From DASYXW01 sp035934405 (lineage in GTDB: Bacteria; Acidobacteriota; Terriglobia; UBA7540), in NCBI GenBank assembly GCA_035934405.1, contig DASYXW010000035.1:1-63743 (forward strand): a stretch of 63,743 bases of DNA, written 5' to 3'. The notes beneath the pieces were generated by a model. The model had not been told where the DNA came from and did no database searches. It saw only the letters and a program-made list of their open reading frames with translations. The position numbers were made by a program, and so were the translations under genes. Shown one piece after another: positions 8,309-20,786 of this stretch; positions within the stretch are counted from its first letter, which is position 1; each line of letters opens with the position of its first letter.

Positions 8309-8345
8309 CTGGCCGGCAACTGGCTACTGGGAACTGGCGACTGCT
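8309..8345. repeat. Heptamer repeat forming the 3' end of the first PEP-CTERM gene
   Basis: Units of the CCAGTAG/CCAGTTG type on the minus strand encode the final VASSQ codons, supply the TAG stop and continue downstream. The second PEP-CTERM gene ends in the same way at 9139-9186. Confidence 0.75.
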
Positions 8346-9061
8346 TTCTTCCGCCGCCAGAAGCCGAACCCGAGCGATCCGAGCGCCAGCAGGCCGAGCG
8401 TGCCGGGTTCGGGCGTGGTGGTCTGGCCTGCGAGGATCTGCTGACCGGCGACAGTGTTGTAGGCGTAGCCGGTTAGCAAGGTGTCGATTGAGACTCCAGA
8501 TCCGTTCATCACGTCGAGCCGGGCCCACCCAAAGTGCTCTTGCCCGTTGATCAAGAATTCCAGCCCGAGATAGCCGTTTGTGACGTTGACCCAGGATCCG
8601 GCGGTCCCGCTCCTTCCCAGGTCATAGTTTGTCTTGAAGCGGCTCACCAGGAAACCCACCAGGGAAAACGGAGCGCCGCTGCCGATTCGGGCGCCCGAAG
8701 GCAGTGCGGCGGCAAATTGTCTGTTCCCGATCCCGAGAAGGACGCCATTTCCCGCGGCCCGGCCGTAAGCGAAAACATTGTTGAGATGGCCGGAAGTAGT
8801 CGACGAGATCTCATTCCTGAGCGCGATATCAAAGACTTCATCGTGGTTCAGATCGATCAAGAGGAAATTTTCCGTTCCGAGCTGCTGGTGAGCGGGCGTG
8901 TAAATGATGTCGGCCTTGGCCGGTGTGGCGGTGGCAAGCAGTCCCACGGTGGCCGCGCTCGCGGCCGCAGCGTAGGCCGCGAGGCGCTTCGCCAGAGCGT
9001 CCATCTTTTCTCGAGATCCAGGCTCCATGCCCTCTTTCACCCTCTTTTCGTGTCTACTCAT
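8324..9061 (-). CDS. PEP-CTERM sorting-domain protein
   Basis: An exported protein of about 245 residues meant for exosortase processing at the cell envelope. Visible parts are an N-terminal signal segment (LAAYAAAASAATVGLLATATPAKAD), a beta-rich body of about 150 residues, and the C-terminal sorting signal PEPGTLGLLALGSLGFGFWR followed by basic residues. The last residues, AVASSQ, are read from a heptanucleotide repeat. The start may be 9061 (GAAGAGGG upstream) or 9028 (GAAAGAGGG upstream). Its closest relative is the next gene at 9165, with the same signal segment and tail, so the two look like a tandem duplication. No exosortase gene is in the window. Confidence 0.85.
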   Translation of the reverse strand: MSRHEKRVKEGMEPGSREKMDALAKRLAAYAAAASAATVGLLATATPAKADIIYTPAHQQLGTENFLLIDLNHDEVFDIALRNEISSTTSGHLNNVFAYGRAAGNGVLLGIGNRQFAAALPSGARIGSGAPFSLVGFLVSRFKTNYDLGRSGTAGSWVNVTNGYLGLEFLINGQEHFGWARLDVMNGSGVSIDTLLTGYAYNTVAGQQILAGQTTTPEPGTLGLLALGSLGFGFWRRKKAVASSQ

Positions 9062-9138
9062 ACACCCTCTTCGCGAAATCAACTTCAGCAACGTGGCGAG
9101 ACTAGCGCGATGAATGGGCAGCTTTTCAAGCGTTCCCG

Positions 9139-9186
9139 ACTGTCAACTGGCTACTGGCAACTGGCTACTGGGAACTGGCTACTGCC
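9139..9186. repeat. Heptamer repeat forming the 3' end of the second PEP-CTERM gene
   Basis: About six 7-base units (CCAGTAG, CCAGTTG and close variants on the minus strand) encode the tail, provide the TAG stop and extend about 25 bp past it. Confidence 0.78.
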
Positions 9187-9797
9187 TTTCTCCTGCGCCA
9201 AAATCCCAGCCCGAGCGACCCGAGAGCCAGAAGGCCGAGGGTGCCGGGTTCGGGCGTGGGCGGGCCAGAAACGTCCAATGGGCCGGTTTCACCGGCAAGC
9301 AGGGACTGGCCGGCCACGGTGTCATAAGCGAAGCCAAGCAAGGTAGCGTTGATATGGGGCGAACCCCCTTGTTTACCGGCTCTAACGTTAAGCTCCGCCC
9401 ACCCGAAGTGCACCTGACCATTGATGTCAAACCTCAAGCCCAGGAAACGGTTGCCGACGTTGGGGAACGGGCCGCTGATCACGGTCCCGAAGCTGGCCGC
9501 AACGTTCGCCGCAGGGGCTTCATGTTGCCAGAAGATGTCTCGCGAGCCAATGCGCGCGCCCGCCCTGAGAGCGAACGGCGGATAGGAAGATCCGGACGGG
9601 TAGCCCTCCACAAACAGCTCGCCGCTGGTCAGCGTGGTGTGGACCGACGTGAAGACAATGTCGGCCTTGGCGGGGCGAGCGGTGGTGAGCAAACCCACGG
9701 CCGCTGCGCCGGCTGCCGTGGCGTATGCGGCGAGCCGTTTTTCCAGCCGGCCGCCAAGAGACTTGCCCTTGCCCTCGAAGGATAGCTTACCGTGCAT
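9165..9797 (-). CDS. PEP-CTERM sorting-domain protein, tandem paralogue
   Basis: A 210-residue exported protein. AAAGGAG lies just before ATG 9797. The signal segment KRLAAYATAAGAAAVGLL ends in ARPAKAD, as in its neighbour at 8324. The middle is beta-rich and includes FLGLRFDINGQVHFGWAEL, which matches YLGLEFLINGQEHFGWARL in the neighbour. The sorting signal is TPEPGTLGLLALGSLGLGFW followed by RRRKAVASSQ. Expected to be cleaved and anchored or released by an exosortase encoded elsewhere. The function of the body domain is unknown. Confidence 0.87.
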   Translation of the reverse strand: MHGKLSFEGKGKSLGGRLEKRLAAYATAAGAAAVGLLTTARPAKADIVFTSVHTTLTSGELFVEGYPSGSSYPPFALRAGARIGSRDIFWQHEAPAANVAASFGTVISGPFPNVGNRFLGLRFDINGQVHFGWAELNVRAGKQGGSPHINATLLGFAYDTVAGQSLLAGETGPLDVSGPPTPEPGTLGLLALGSLGLGFWRRRKAVASSQ

Positions 9798-9977
9798 AGG
9801 CGCTCCTTTCAGGACAAGTCATCCCTCTTCGGCGATTGCGGCTTCGGTGCAAGCCTGGCATGGAATCCGCCCAGGGTTCGGAGTTTCCAGTCGAAAAAGA
9901 GCCTAGCGACGCCTCGACCCGCTGTCAAGTAGCGGGTAAGGTAATAACGATAAACAACATGGAAGGGCCGGCCGTCT

Positions 9978-10331
9978 CTATTGGCCGTCAGGCTTGCGCT
10001 CATGCCGCGCGAGCTGCTCCACCAGCGACCGGTCGCCCAGGCGCGCTGCTGCGCGGGCGTGCTCCCAGGCCTCGTCGTCGCGACCCAGCACAACGCAGAT
10101 GCGTCCGAGGCTGACGCGCGGGGCAGCGTAGGTGGGGTCAAGCTCGATGGCCTTGCGGAAGAAGGCGACGGCGGAGTCGGTGGCGCCCTGAAAATGAGCG
10201 AGTGTGCCGAGCGCGAAGTGGGCGGACGCGTTACCGGGGTCGCGTTCGAGGATGGCCTGCTGCTCGGCAATCTCGGCCTGCACGTCACGGTCGAGAGCAG
10301 GCTGGATCAGTTCACGCCGCCAGAATCCCAT
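9978..10331 (-). CDS. Small TPR protein
   Basis: A 117-residue soluble protein with about three tetratricopeptide-like helix pairs: an N-terminal degenerate unit, then ASAHFALGTLAHFQGATDSA followed by VAFFRKAIELDP, then YAAPRVSLGRICVVLGRDDE. TPR domains bind other proteins, and no partner is evident. No signal peptide is seen. The leader (10332-10360) carries an AT-rich CGAAATTCGAAATTCG repeat and no clear Shine-Dalgarno. The 180 bp between it and the PEP-CTERM gene hold nothing I can recognise. Confidence 0.75.
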   Translation of the reverse strand: MGFWRRELIQPALDRDVQAEIAEQQAILERDPGNASAHFALGTLAHFQGATDSAVAFFRKAIELDPTYAAPRVSLGRICVVLGRDDEAWEHARAAARLGDRSLVEQLARHERKPDGQ

Positions 10332-10406
10332 GGTCGAAACCCGAAATTCGAAATTCGGTCTCGCGCGATGGTCATCCCATCGCCTGGAATCAACTCCACC
10401 AAGGGG

Positions 10407-10688
10407 TCAGGCCGGCACATACGGTTGCAACGCCTGGTCCACGTCGGCGGCCGTCAGCCGCTCGCCGCTGTTCAAGCGCGCCAGGATGCCGTTGATCGCG
10501 TCCTTGGCCTGATCCTTGCGGTAGTTGCGAATGAATCCGTCGTAGAAGTGTTCGCCGGCCATAGCGCGGCCGATTTCGTGCTCCTTGTTGTGGTCCTGGA
10601 GCTCGGTGAAGTAGACCACGTGGTACTTGCCCTCGTAGGTGGTCTCGCGATAAATCTCGAACATGATTTTGTCGGATTCGAATGCCAT
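10407..10688 (-). CDS. Conserved hypothetical protein, 93 residues
   Basis: A short soluble protein, starting MAFESDKIMFEIYRETTYEG and ending in DVDQALQPYVPA, mixed alpha/beta, with no signal peptide or cysteine. I do not know its family, though it has the look of a conserved acidobacterial small protein. The sequence is compositionally normal, without low-complexity runs, and the stop is close to the preceding gene on the same strand, so it may be co-transcribed with the TPR gene downstream. A weak GAGGC lies upstream of the ATG. Confidence 0.6.
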   Translation of the reverse strand: MAFESDKIMFEIYRETTYEGKYHVVYFTELQDHNKEHEIGRAMAGEHFYDGFIRNYRKDQAKDAINGILARLNSGERLTAADVDQALQPYVPA

Positions 10689-10754
10689 GCTTCAAGCCTC
10701 AGAATCTGGACGACAGGTTTGGTAGCGCCGAGACGCCGGCAGCACAAACGCCTC

Positions 10755-11240
10755 TCAAGCACTCTTCTTGTCTTTACAAATCTGCTCCAGCTCGGCCAGA
10801 AAGTCGTCCCGGTCACGCTTCGCAACCGAATTCCGGCGGGTCTTCTCCGTGAGATATCGCTGGCCGGTGATCTTCGAATTTTGCAGCGAGTCAGACCACG
10901 CACGGAGTTGACGTGAAATGCTTTCCGCCTCCAATTTCAAATTTGAAATTTGAGATTTGAGATCAGCGAACTCCGGAATGCCTTCGATCAGGCAAAGCAT
11001 CGACCGGACTTCGCCCGCCGAGCCGCGCGCGATATATAGGAACGTAAGCAGCTCCTGCGTCGTGCCGCGCTCGAATCCCTCGGCGATATTGTTGGAAATC
11101 GATACGGCGGCGCGCTCGAGCTGGTCGCGCAGACTGTGCTGGCGGCGGAACGGCGCCGCTTTCGTTAGGGTGTATATGTGCTGACCCAGCTTGATCGCCG
11201 CTTGCCAGACGGGGAGTTGCTCGAAGCGGTCGTAGGTCAT
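10755..11240 (-). CDS. Four-helix-bundle protein (23S rRNA intervening-sequence protein family)
   Basis: A 161-residue helical bundle of the S23/IVP family (fold resembling avd proteins). The family pattern FEQLPVWQAAIKLGQHIYTL at the N-terminus, then RRQHSLRDQLERAAVSISNN and IAEGFERGTTQELLTFLYIA is clear. Function in vivo is unknown; members occur inside rRNA genes of some bacteria or as free genes, as here. Residues about 93-102 (KSQISNLKLE) come from an AT-rich repeat inside the gene (10932-10963), a feature seen in many family members. The C-terminus is extended by about 40 charged residues. The start is ATG 11240; no strong Shine-Dalgarno is seen. Confidence 0.88.
   Translation of the reverse strand: MTYDRFEQLPVWQAAIKLGQHIYTLTKAAPFRRQHSLRDQLERAAVSISNNIAEGFERGTTQELLTFLYIARGSAGEVRSMLCLIEGIPEFADLKSQISNLKLEAESISRQLRAWSDSLQNSKITGQRYLTEKTRRNSVAKRDRDDFLAELEQICKDKKSA
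10932..10963. repeat. AT-rich repeat in frame inside the four-helix-bundle gene
   Basis: CAAATTTGAAATTTGAGATTTGAG-type tandem repeats of an AAATTT core occur within a GC-rich coding region and encode SQISNLKL. The same kind of sequence occurs just upstream of the start (11250-11272) and near 10336-10360. Confidence 0.65.
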
Positions 11241-11265
11241 GCGGGTCTTTTCAAATCGTCAAATC

Positions 11266-11529
11266 TCAAATTCGCCGATGAATTGCCCTCGCCCGCCGAG
11301 TACCACTGCCACCCCGCTTTTCAAGCGCGCTCAGGCGCCACCCACAAATCAAAAGGAATAGAAAACCAAGCAGGATGGCTAAAGGTGCGAACACAGAATC
11401 GCCCCACCAATTCGGGTAGAAATAACGACCTCCGGCTAACGCGCCCAATCCGATCCCAACCATCGCTAGGCCTAGAGCCGCAAACACGGAGCCGAGAATC
11501 CAGCGTCGCCTTTCGAGATGTCGGAACAC
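11266..11529 (-). CDS. Small two-helix membrane protein
   Basis: An 87-residue protein with two probable transmembrane helices: WILGSVFAALGLAMVGIGLG (about residues 10-29) and SVFAPLAILLGFLFLLICGW (about residues 45-64), joined by the loop GRYFYPNWWGD, with a basic C-terminal tail (RRARAIHRRI). No family is recognised. It sits between the four-helix-bundle gene and the activase gene on the same strand. The start at 11529 is the only reasonable one (MFRHLERRRWIL). Confidence 0.5.
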   Translation of the reverse strand: MFRHLERRRWILGSVFAALGLAMVGIGLGALAGGRYFYPNWWGDSVFAPLAILLGFLFLLICGWRLSALEKRGGSGTRRARAIHRRI

Positions 11530-11592
11530 GCGTCACTCCTCAATGCAAAATGCTGCCTTGTCCTCAATCAACGCGTGTTGGGGTCTTATTGT

Positions 11593-15120
<3,528 letters not shown>

Positions 15121-15136
15121 CCTTTTCCCTCGCTAG

Positions 15137-15164
15137 GTAGGGGCGGTTCGAAAACCGCCCCTAC
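15137..15164. terminator. Perfect hairpin between VOC and activase genes
   Basis: GTAGGGGCGGTT - CGAA - AACCGCCCCTAC forms a perfect 12-bp stem. It starts 16 bp before the activase ATG and follows the VOC stop. No U-run follows on either strand, so a role as intrinsic terminator is doubtful; it could be an RNA processing or repeat-derived element. Confidence 0.4.
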
Positions 15165-15167
15165 GCT

Positions 15168-15239
15168 CATTTCGGGTCAGCAACGTAATGATGTTAACCT
15201 ATTGATTCAAAGCCGCATCGTGGCTTTGATCCAGAGCTC
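15168..15239. repeat. 72-bp intergenic element, copy 2
   Basis: Matches 7891-7961 with the same order and spacing of CATTTnGGG, AACGTAA, TTAAC and CATCGTGGCTTTGATC. Here the hairpin is CAAAGCC-gcatcgt-GGCTTTG. It stands between the VOC stop (15254) and the activase gene. Confidence 0.6.
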
Positions 15240-15253
15240 TTTCCGGGCTCCGT

Positions 15254-15751
15254 TTAGGCACTGTGACCCTTGCCTTTTGACATCTGGGCGAAGGCCTCCT
15301 TGGCGCGCCGCTCCATCTCTGCCGGAGCCACGTCCTCGAGATGCTGCCCCAAGGCCCAGCTATGGCCAAAGGGATCCGTCACCTGGCCGTAACGGTCGCC
15401 CCAAAACTGGTTGGCGAGGGGCATGGTGACCGTGGCGCCCGCCGCAACCGCCTGGTTGAACAGCGCGTCGATGTTCTCCCTGTAGAGGTTGAGCCTCACA
15501 CAACTGCCGCCAAGTTTCTCCGGCGACGCGCAGGTTTCCGCGCCGGGGAACTCGTCGGCCAGGAAGAGGGTGGAATCGCCGATTTTGAGTGAAGCGTGCA
15601 TCAGTTTGCCGTCGGGAGTCTTGTGAACGTCTTTGACTTCGGCGCCAAAGGCCTTCTTGTAAAACTCAATGGCCTTTTCGCCCCCGCGTACCACGAGATG
15701 CGGGGTGATCGTATGAAGTCCTTCCGGGACTGCTTTCACATTTGCTGCCAT
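15254..15751 (-). CDS. VOC superfamily (glyoxalase/PhnB-like) protein
   Basis: A 165-residue cytoplasmic protein with one vicinal-oxygen-chelate fold of the PhnB/YdfO kind: HTITPHLVVRGGEKAIEFYK, KLMHASLKIGDSTLFLADEF and QFWGDRYGQVTDPFGHSWAL. It has the conserved H near residue 18 and the D-P-F-G-H block, with metal ligands less clear than in glyoxalase I. Function is usually unassigned in this group; resistance or isomerase roles are possible. AGGAGAGACC lies just before ATG 15751. It sits between the dehydratase-like and activase genes in the same direction, so it may act on a CoA-linked metabolite or simply be a guest. Confidence 0.85.
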   Translation of the reverse strand: MAANVKAVPEGLHTITPHLVVRGGEKAIEFYKKAFGAEVKDVHKTPDGKLMHASLKIGDSTLFLADEFPGAETCASPEKLGGSCVRLNLYRENIDALFNQAVAAGATVTMPLANQFWGDRYGQVTDPFGHSWALGQHLEDVAPAEMERRAKEAFAQMSKGKGHSA

Positions 15752-15830
15752 ATTGGTCTCTCCTTTTCTCTTTCTCTCCGGCCTTGTTGGAGCGCGGGCA
15801 TCCTGGCGGTCTACCCGCTGGACACCGACG

Positions 15831-17618
15831 CTAGTTGACGGTTACCGTCGCGCGCCGCTCGGCCTTCATCTTCTCCGCGGCGTGCAGCACGAAGTTCGCC
15901 GCCGTACCCACCACGCCTTTCTGATGCCCGAATTTGTACATGGGCTGCTGCAATTCGGAATGCTCGGCGGCAAACTGCTGAACTTCCTCGAGCGTTACGC
16001 CGGCGCGTTCCAGCACCGACTTCATCTCGTTCTTCGCACGCACCTTCGCCTCGCCGAGCGCCATCTGCACGCGGCTGTGAGCGTTCACGTCACCTTCGCC
16101 GGACGTTTCGACTGGCAGGAAAATCATGTCCTTGTATTGGGAGACGACCGCGGATTGCGCGCCGTCAGACTGCGTCGAAGGCATGCAGCCGAACGGCTTG
16201 AGCGAAAGCACCATGTGGCAGAGGTCTTTGTTCGAGTAATAGATGTTCTTGGCCACTTCCAGGTGACCCTCGCCGCCGCCGGCGCGCGAGTTGTAGAACG
16301 GGTGGCCGATGCGCTGCAGCTCGTACTGGTCGGTCAGGTGGTGAGCGATGCCGCCCAGGGCATCAATCAGCTTGTGGTACTCGCGCTTGAAGACGCTTTC
16401 GGCAAACGTCAGCTTCGCCACGCGTTGCTTGGTGTTGAAGTGGCTGCCGAAAACCTTGGCGAGATTCCATTTTGGGACGTTGGCCGCAATAAGGTTCAGG
16501 CCGCGCTCGTCTTTGATCTTCTGCTTCGCCTGGTGGATCATGTACATGATCCAAGTGCCGATGGGTTCCACCATCACCTGCGCGCCCTCTTTTTCGAGGA
16601 ACTTGAACATGTTGAAGTTTCCGTCGCCCTCAGTGGTCTGCGCCCAGAACTCGCCGGTGATTTTCACGATGGGTTTTACGCGCGTCCTGTCAACCGCAAT
16701 GGCATTGAACCGGTCGCGGACTTCTTCGAGCGCCGCGGTGTACTCGTCGCCGTAGAGCTGGTCGAGAAATTTGCCGATGAAGGTGGCGGTTCCGGCGAAG
16801 CTCGTCTTTTTCAGCATCTCGCCGAACCTGCCTTCGAGCGTATAGGGCTGCTTGCGCCGCATCACCTCATGCAGGAGGTCCATGCAGTCGTCAAGCACGC
16901 GGTCGGTCTCGCCCGCGTTCACTTCGTACGGACGAATCTGGTAGGCGACGTCGTTCACTACGTCGCCGATGTTCAGCGCGTTGAGGATGCCGAGGAAGAA
17001 ATCGAGATTCATCTCCAGGCCCGCTTCCGCTTCCGCCTGGTCGAGTCCGCCCGACTGCTGGAACAGGAGGACGCGAAATCCGTCGAAGCCGGAGTTGCGC
17101 AGCGCCAGCCGGTACTCGGCCTCGTACATGCCGAACCGGCAGGGTCCGCACGCGCCCGCGGTAAAGAACACGTGACGGTCAATAATCTCCTGCTTGCTGA
17201 GTCCCTTCTCTTCCAGGTTCTGCAGGTATTCGACGAGGTTGCCGACGGTGAAGTAGGTGGGATTGCACTGCCCGTTGTTGCCGTATTCCTTGCCAAGCTG
17301 GAAGGCTTTCTTGTTGGGCGTGGGCACGGCCTCGCATTTGTAACCCAGGCTTTCGAGCGCGCCGTGCACCAGCTTCTCGTGCTTCCAGGTCAGGCCGCCG
17401 AAGAGGATCGTGGTCTTGTCGCGCTGTGACTTGGTGAACGGGCGCTCGACCGGACGGTGAAATGGCGCGGCGTGCCGCCGTTCGAGCCCGGCTTCCTTCT
17501 CCAGCCTCGCTCGCTCCTCTTGCAGGCGCTGCCGGATCAGGTCTTCCTTGGAGCCGATCTGAACCAATCCCCCGGGCCCTCCGGCGCTCGGCAGGTTATT
17601 GAATGGCGCGGTGCTCAT
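15831..17618 (-). CDS. 2-hydroxyacyl-CoA dehydratase-like Fe-S protein (HgdB/double-cubane type)
   Basis: A 595-residue cytoplasmic protein that would receive electrons from the activase encoded downstream. It contains the Cys-bearing blocks NNGQCNPTYF near residue 118, GACGPCRFGMYEAEYRL near 154 and LKPFGCMPSTQSD near 477, in positions expected of cluster ligands in the HgdB/DUF2229 superfamily. A Glu/Lys-rich N-terminal helix (residues 22-45) precedes the fold. There is no signal peptide. ATG 17618 is preceded by GACGAGGTGAAAC. The role could be dehydration of a 2-hydroxyacyl-CoA or, as in double-cubane-cluster proteins, reduction of an unknown small molecule. Confidence 0.85.
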   Translation of the reverse strand: MSTAPFNNLPSAGGPGGLVQIGSKEDLIRQRLQEERARLEKEAGLERRHAAPFHRPVERPFTKSQRDKTTILFGGLTWKHEKLVHGALESLGYKCEAVPTPNKKAFQLGKEYGNNGQCNPTYFTVGNLVEYLQNLEEKGLSKQEIIDRHVFFTAGACGPCRFGMYEAEYRLALRNSGFDGFRVLLFQQSGGLDQAEAEAGLEMNLDFFLGILNALNIGDVVNDVAYQIRPYEVNAGETDRVLDDCMDLLHEVMRRKQPYTLEGRFGEMLKKTSFAGTATFIGKFLDQLYGDEYTAALEEVRDRFNAIAVDRTRVKPIVKITGEFWAQTTEGDGNFNMFKFLEKEGAQVMVEPIGTWIMYMIHQAKQKIKDERGLNLIAANVPKWNLAKVFGSHFNTKQRVAKLTFAESVFKREYHKLIDALGGIAHHLTDQYELQRIGHPFYNSRAGGGEGHLEVAKNIYYSNKDLCHMVLSLKPFGCMPSTQSDGAQSAVVSQYKDMIFLPVETSGEGDVNAHSRVQMALGEAKVRAKNEMKSVLERAGVTLEEVQQFAAEHSELQQPMYKFGHQKGVVGTAANFVLHAAEKMKAERRATVTVN

Positions 17619-17907
17619 GTTTCACCTCGTCTTTGAGAATGGCCGAAAATCTCGGGAGCTGCTTGTTACACGTCGCCCGTGCGGAGACCGAACGTCTCCC
17701 GGTAGTTTCACGGTGGGGATTATGTCTTCCTGCTATCGCCCAGGTAAAAAAGAATGCAGTGAACAGCGAAATTCGGCGTCCCAACTGATTCCTGCCGCAT
17801 CGATTGGCAAACGATTGAAAATGCAGTTGGTTGCGGGCGGCTGTGTAGCGAGATAACGCGGATCCATCTAACCTGATTGACGGCGTCGAGTGCGAGGGGA
17901 GGGCGTC

Positions 17908-18021
17908 ATGAAGCGCGAAGGGCACGGAGCCAGTTTCAGGAGTCTCCTGGTCGTTTCCTGGGCGAGCTTGGGAGTATGGGACGCGTTCGCCGCGAGCGCC
18001 CCAGCCCGGGTCAAGCGGTAG
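17908..18021 (+). CDS. Possible 37-residue signal-peptide-like orphan or gene remnant
   Basis: In the 17619-18024 gap a short frame begins at ATG 17908, eight bases after GAGGGGAGGG, and reads MKREGHGASFRSLLVVSWAS then LGVWDAFAASAPARVKR and TAG. This looks like a signal peptide with an A-x-A site but no mature protein. It ends three bases from the stop of the beta-helix gene on the other strand. It may be the start of a lost secreted protein. Nothing else in the gap is recognisable. Confidence 0.3.
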   Translation: MKREGHGASFRSLLVVSWASLGVWDAFAASAPARVKR

Positions 18022-18024
18022 AGC

Positions 18025-20574
18025 TCAATTCTCAATTGTATAGCTTAGACACGCTGGATTGGTTGTTGGCGCCGTGTTCGTCTTGATGGTAAAGCTCGCC
18101 CCTGCGCTGCGCCCCGATATAAAGTAGGCCGCCGCTTCTGAAGCCGTGGAGGTATTGCACGTTACTCCCAGTTTGCTGCCTAGACTCTCATCAAATATGA
18201 CCTGAATCTGGCTATTGGCCGTTACCGCCGTCGTATTCACCTGAACGGTGCTGGCGCTGGCAGCGATTCTCACCGACCCTGCCGCCGAGCTTCCACAGAC
18301 TGCCGGTGATGCGGCGGAAGAACAATTTGTCGCCGTAGCGTACGTGGCGGCCGATAAACCTAGAGGAAATTGTGAGGTGCTGAGAGCATCCAATACGATG
18401 TTACTGGCTCCGTTGGCGAAGGGATTGTAATTCGTTCCGTTATTCACGCCGTACCGAGCCATAATTACGTTTTCGTTTGAGAAATCGTTGACCACGGCGC
18501 CGCAGCCCGTGGCGTGATGGCCGGTCAGGGTCGCGTTGCATCCTCCCGTGCCGGTGTTCGTCAATATTCCGAAGCCGTTGAAAAATCCATCAATTCTATT
18601 TTTGGCCGATAAGCCGCTGAGGCTATCTCCGTCAAGCAGGACGCCGATTAGTCCAGGTTGCATTAGGGGAACATTGTACTTCCACGGGTCGGTCTGCTCC
18701 ATGGATCCGTCCCAGACGACTCCAGCGTAATTCCAGGTGTGCATGTGAATGTCGCAGTTAAGCGAATGCGTGCCCCAGAACTGAAACTCGGTGCCTTCCT
18801 GGCCCGTGTTGAGCCAGATGGATTGGCTTGTGAAGCCCAAATCAAACCCAATGGTTCCCTGTCCGACCGTGAACACGTCTGTCCCGGTCGCGCATTCTTG
18901 AATCCCGCCGTAGACGTGAACCGTGAGAACTTGGCCCTTCGTGGCGATTCCTGACCATGAATTGAATCCGGTCGGGTTGTAAATGTTCCCGAACTGAACT
19001 GAACTTCCGCTTCCATCAAGGTAGATGCCCACTCCTCCTTAGATTTTTCCGGCCCCCGTGGGCACCGGAACCGCCCTCAGATTCTGCCAATGCACGTCGT
19101 ACAGGTCGAAGTTTTGGACGTTATCCAATCTGAGGCACGAATGCACAGCGTTCTGCGAAGGAGAGCCAGAGCTTACGTCTGTGCATGAAAGCCCTTTTAC
19201 CGTAAGGCCGTTGGACGTATAAGGGGCGACGATGCCTCCGACTTCGATGATGTCTACTCCCGCGAGGTCAGAGGAAATCATCCCGCATGGTTGGTTTGTT
19301 CCGCCGCTGTTGAGCGTGTTAGATTCAGTTTCGATAGTAAGACCGAGAAATCCGGTAGCGAATTCCTGGATACCGTGCCCGCCCGTTCCCTTGATGTAGT
19401 AGGACTTTCCAGACGCCGTGCAGGGGATGTAGACCTTACCTCCATTCGACACCGCAGCATCGAAAGCAGCTTGGAAAGCCGATGTATTGTCATGCGCGGT
19501 ACTCCCGCAGCCGACTCCACTGCAATCCGCTACCGCGCCGTAAGCGGTTACGTCAATTCGTGGTGATGGGCCTTTGACGGTCACCGACGCGTCCAGCTTC
19601 GCCGTGCCGTTGACTTCGAGCGTTGCCGCCGGAGTGGTGGTGCCAATCCCGACGTTACCGCTTGTGTCAAAAAACATCCGCGCCTGGTCGTTGGTCACGA
19701 TCCCCGCAGGATGATTCGTAAAAGTCCCGAAGTACCCGCTCGGCGTTCCCAGCGGCCCCAACCCGAGGTTGTCCGCCGCCAGAATCGCTGTAGCTGCGGG
19801 GGGGTTACCAGAGTCTGCCGCGAAGAAGGCAATGCCATTACCCGTCGTTGCCGTGTTCGAGACCCGCACCTGTATTCCGCCCGTGGAGCTGTTCGAGCCG
19901 CTGACGTGCAGAGTGAAACCCGGCGTGCTTGTGCCGATGCCGATCCTGTTGTTGACCGTGTCATCGAAGATGAGGGAGCTACCGAGGACGCAACTGCTGC
20001 TATTGCTCGTCCAAAGAGGAACGAAGTATTGCGAGCTGGACCCGCCGATCGACGTGCAAGCCGGATCCCCATCGGAGGCGGTTCCCTTCGATGGCTTCGA
20101 ACTGGTTCCATCTGGCACGGCACTCTTTGTTAGGCGTGCCAATAGCACTCGTGGCTGCTCGCCTACACCCGGCAAATCCGCCGCGACCTGAAGCCATCGA
20201 GATGCACCGTTTGTGAGGACATCGGGCGGCAATCCCTGATGCGAGCTTGCACCGAGCGATGCCGTGTAGTGCCCCTGGTCATCGGCCTGTACAGTTTGTG
20301 TTTCAATCCAGAGCGGCGCGCCGCCCTCTGGAAACTCGTAAAGCGAGAAGGTAAGGGTGACGGTTCCGCTCGCCACCCGACCTCCGGCGTCTTTGACGAT
20401 GCCGCTGAACCGAATGATGCGCGGTACTACGGCGGCTTCCTTGGGTGCCGTGACCAAGACGTGGTCGGACGTATTTGCCTTCGCTTGAAGTTGCTGGCCG
20501 GCAAAACCCAGACCACCACGCATAAGTAGCAACATTCCTACGCCTACCCACGGAGAGGTCCCTTGTCGCTTCAT
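18025..20574 (-). pseudogene. Secreted beta-helix (pectate-lyase-like) surface protein with in-frame TAA
   Basis: A long secreted protein read from ATG 20574, with GGAGGTGACGG just upstream. Order: signal peptide (GVGMLLLMRGGLGFAGQQ), a beta-sandwich domain of the FSGIVKDAGGRVASGTVTLT type, tail-fibre-like NRIGIGTSTPGFTLHVSG and NVGIGTTTPAATLEVNG repeats, then a right-handed beta-helix from DVTAYGAVADCSGVG and FQAAFDAAVSNGGKVYIPC onward. After GAGKI comes TAA at 19039-19041. The same frame continues as GGVGIYLDGSGSSVQFGNIY to a normal stop at 18025 (CLSYTIEN). No indel is needed, so one substitution or readthrough explains it. A reinitiation start (GTG 19032) overlaps AAGGAGG with no spacer and is unlikely. 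Confidence 0.7.
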
Positions 20575-20786
20575 ATCCGTCACCTCCAAGATTCCAAATT
20601 GCCCCTTGGGGTCGGAATGCCCCTCAGGTCGGTATGGCCCTCGCCCCAGAGAGGGGCCAAGATATCCTTTTCTTAGATACCTGTCAAGTTAACATCACAC
20701 GGACGAATTGACGAACGCCCGAGAGGAATAGTATCCTCCAAGCGTGTCCCACAATCACAACCGAAGGTGGCGGGCGAGGAGGTAAC

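Noticed and set aside
15137..15164. Riboswitch before the activase gene
   Set aside because: Only a simple perfect hairpin is present, with no conserved core of any known riboswitch.
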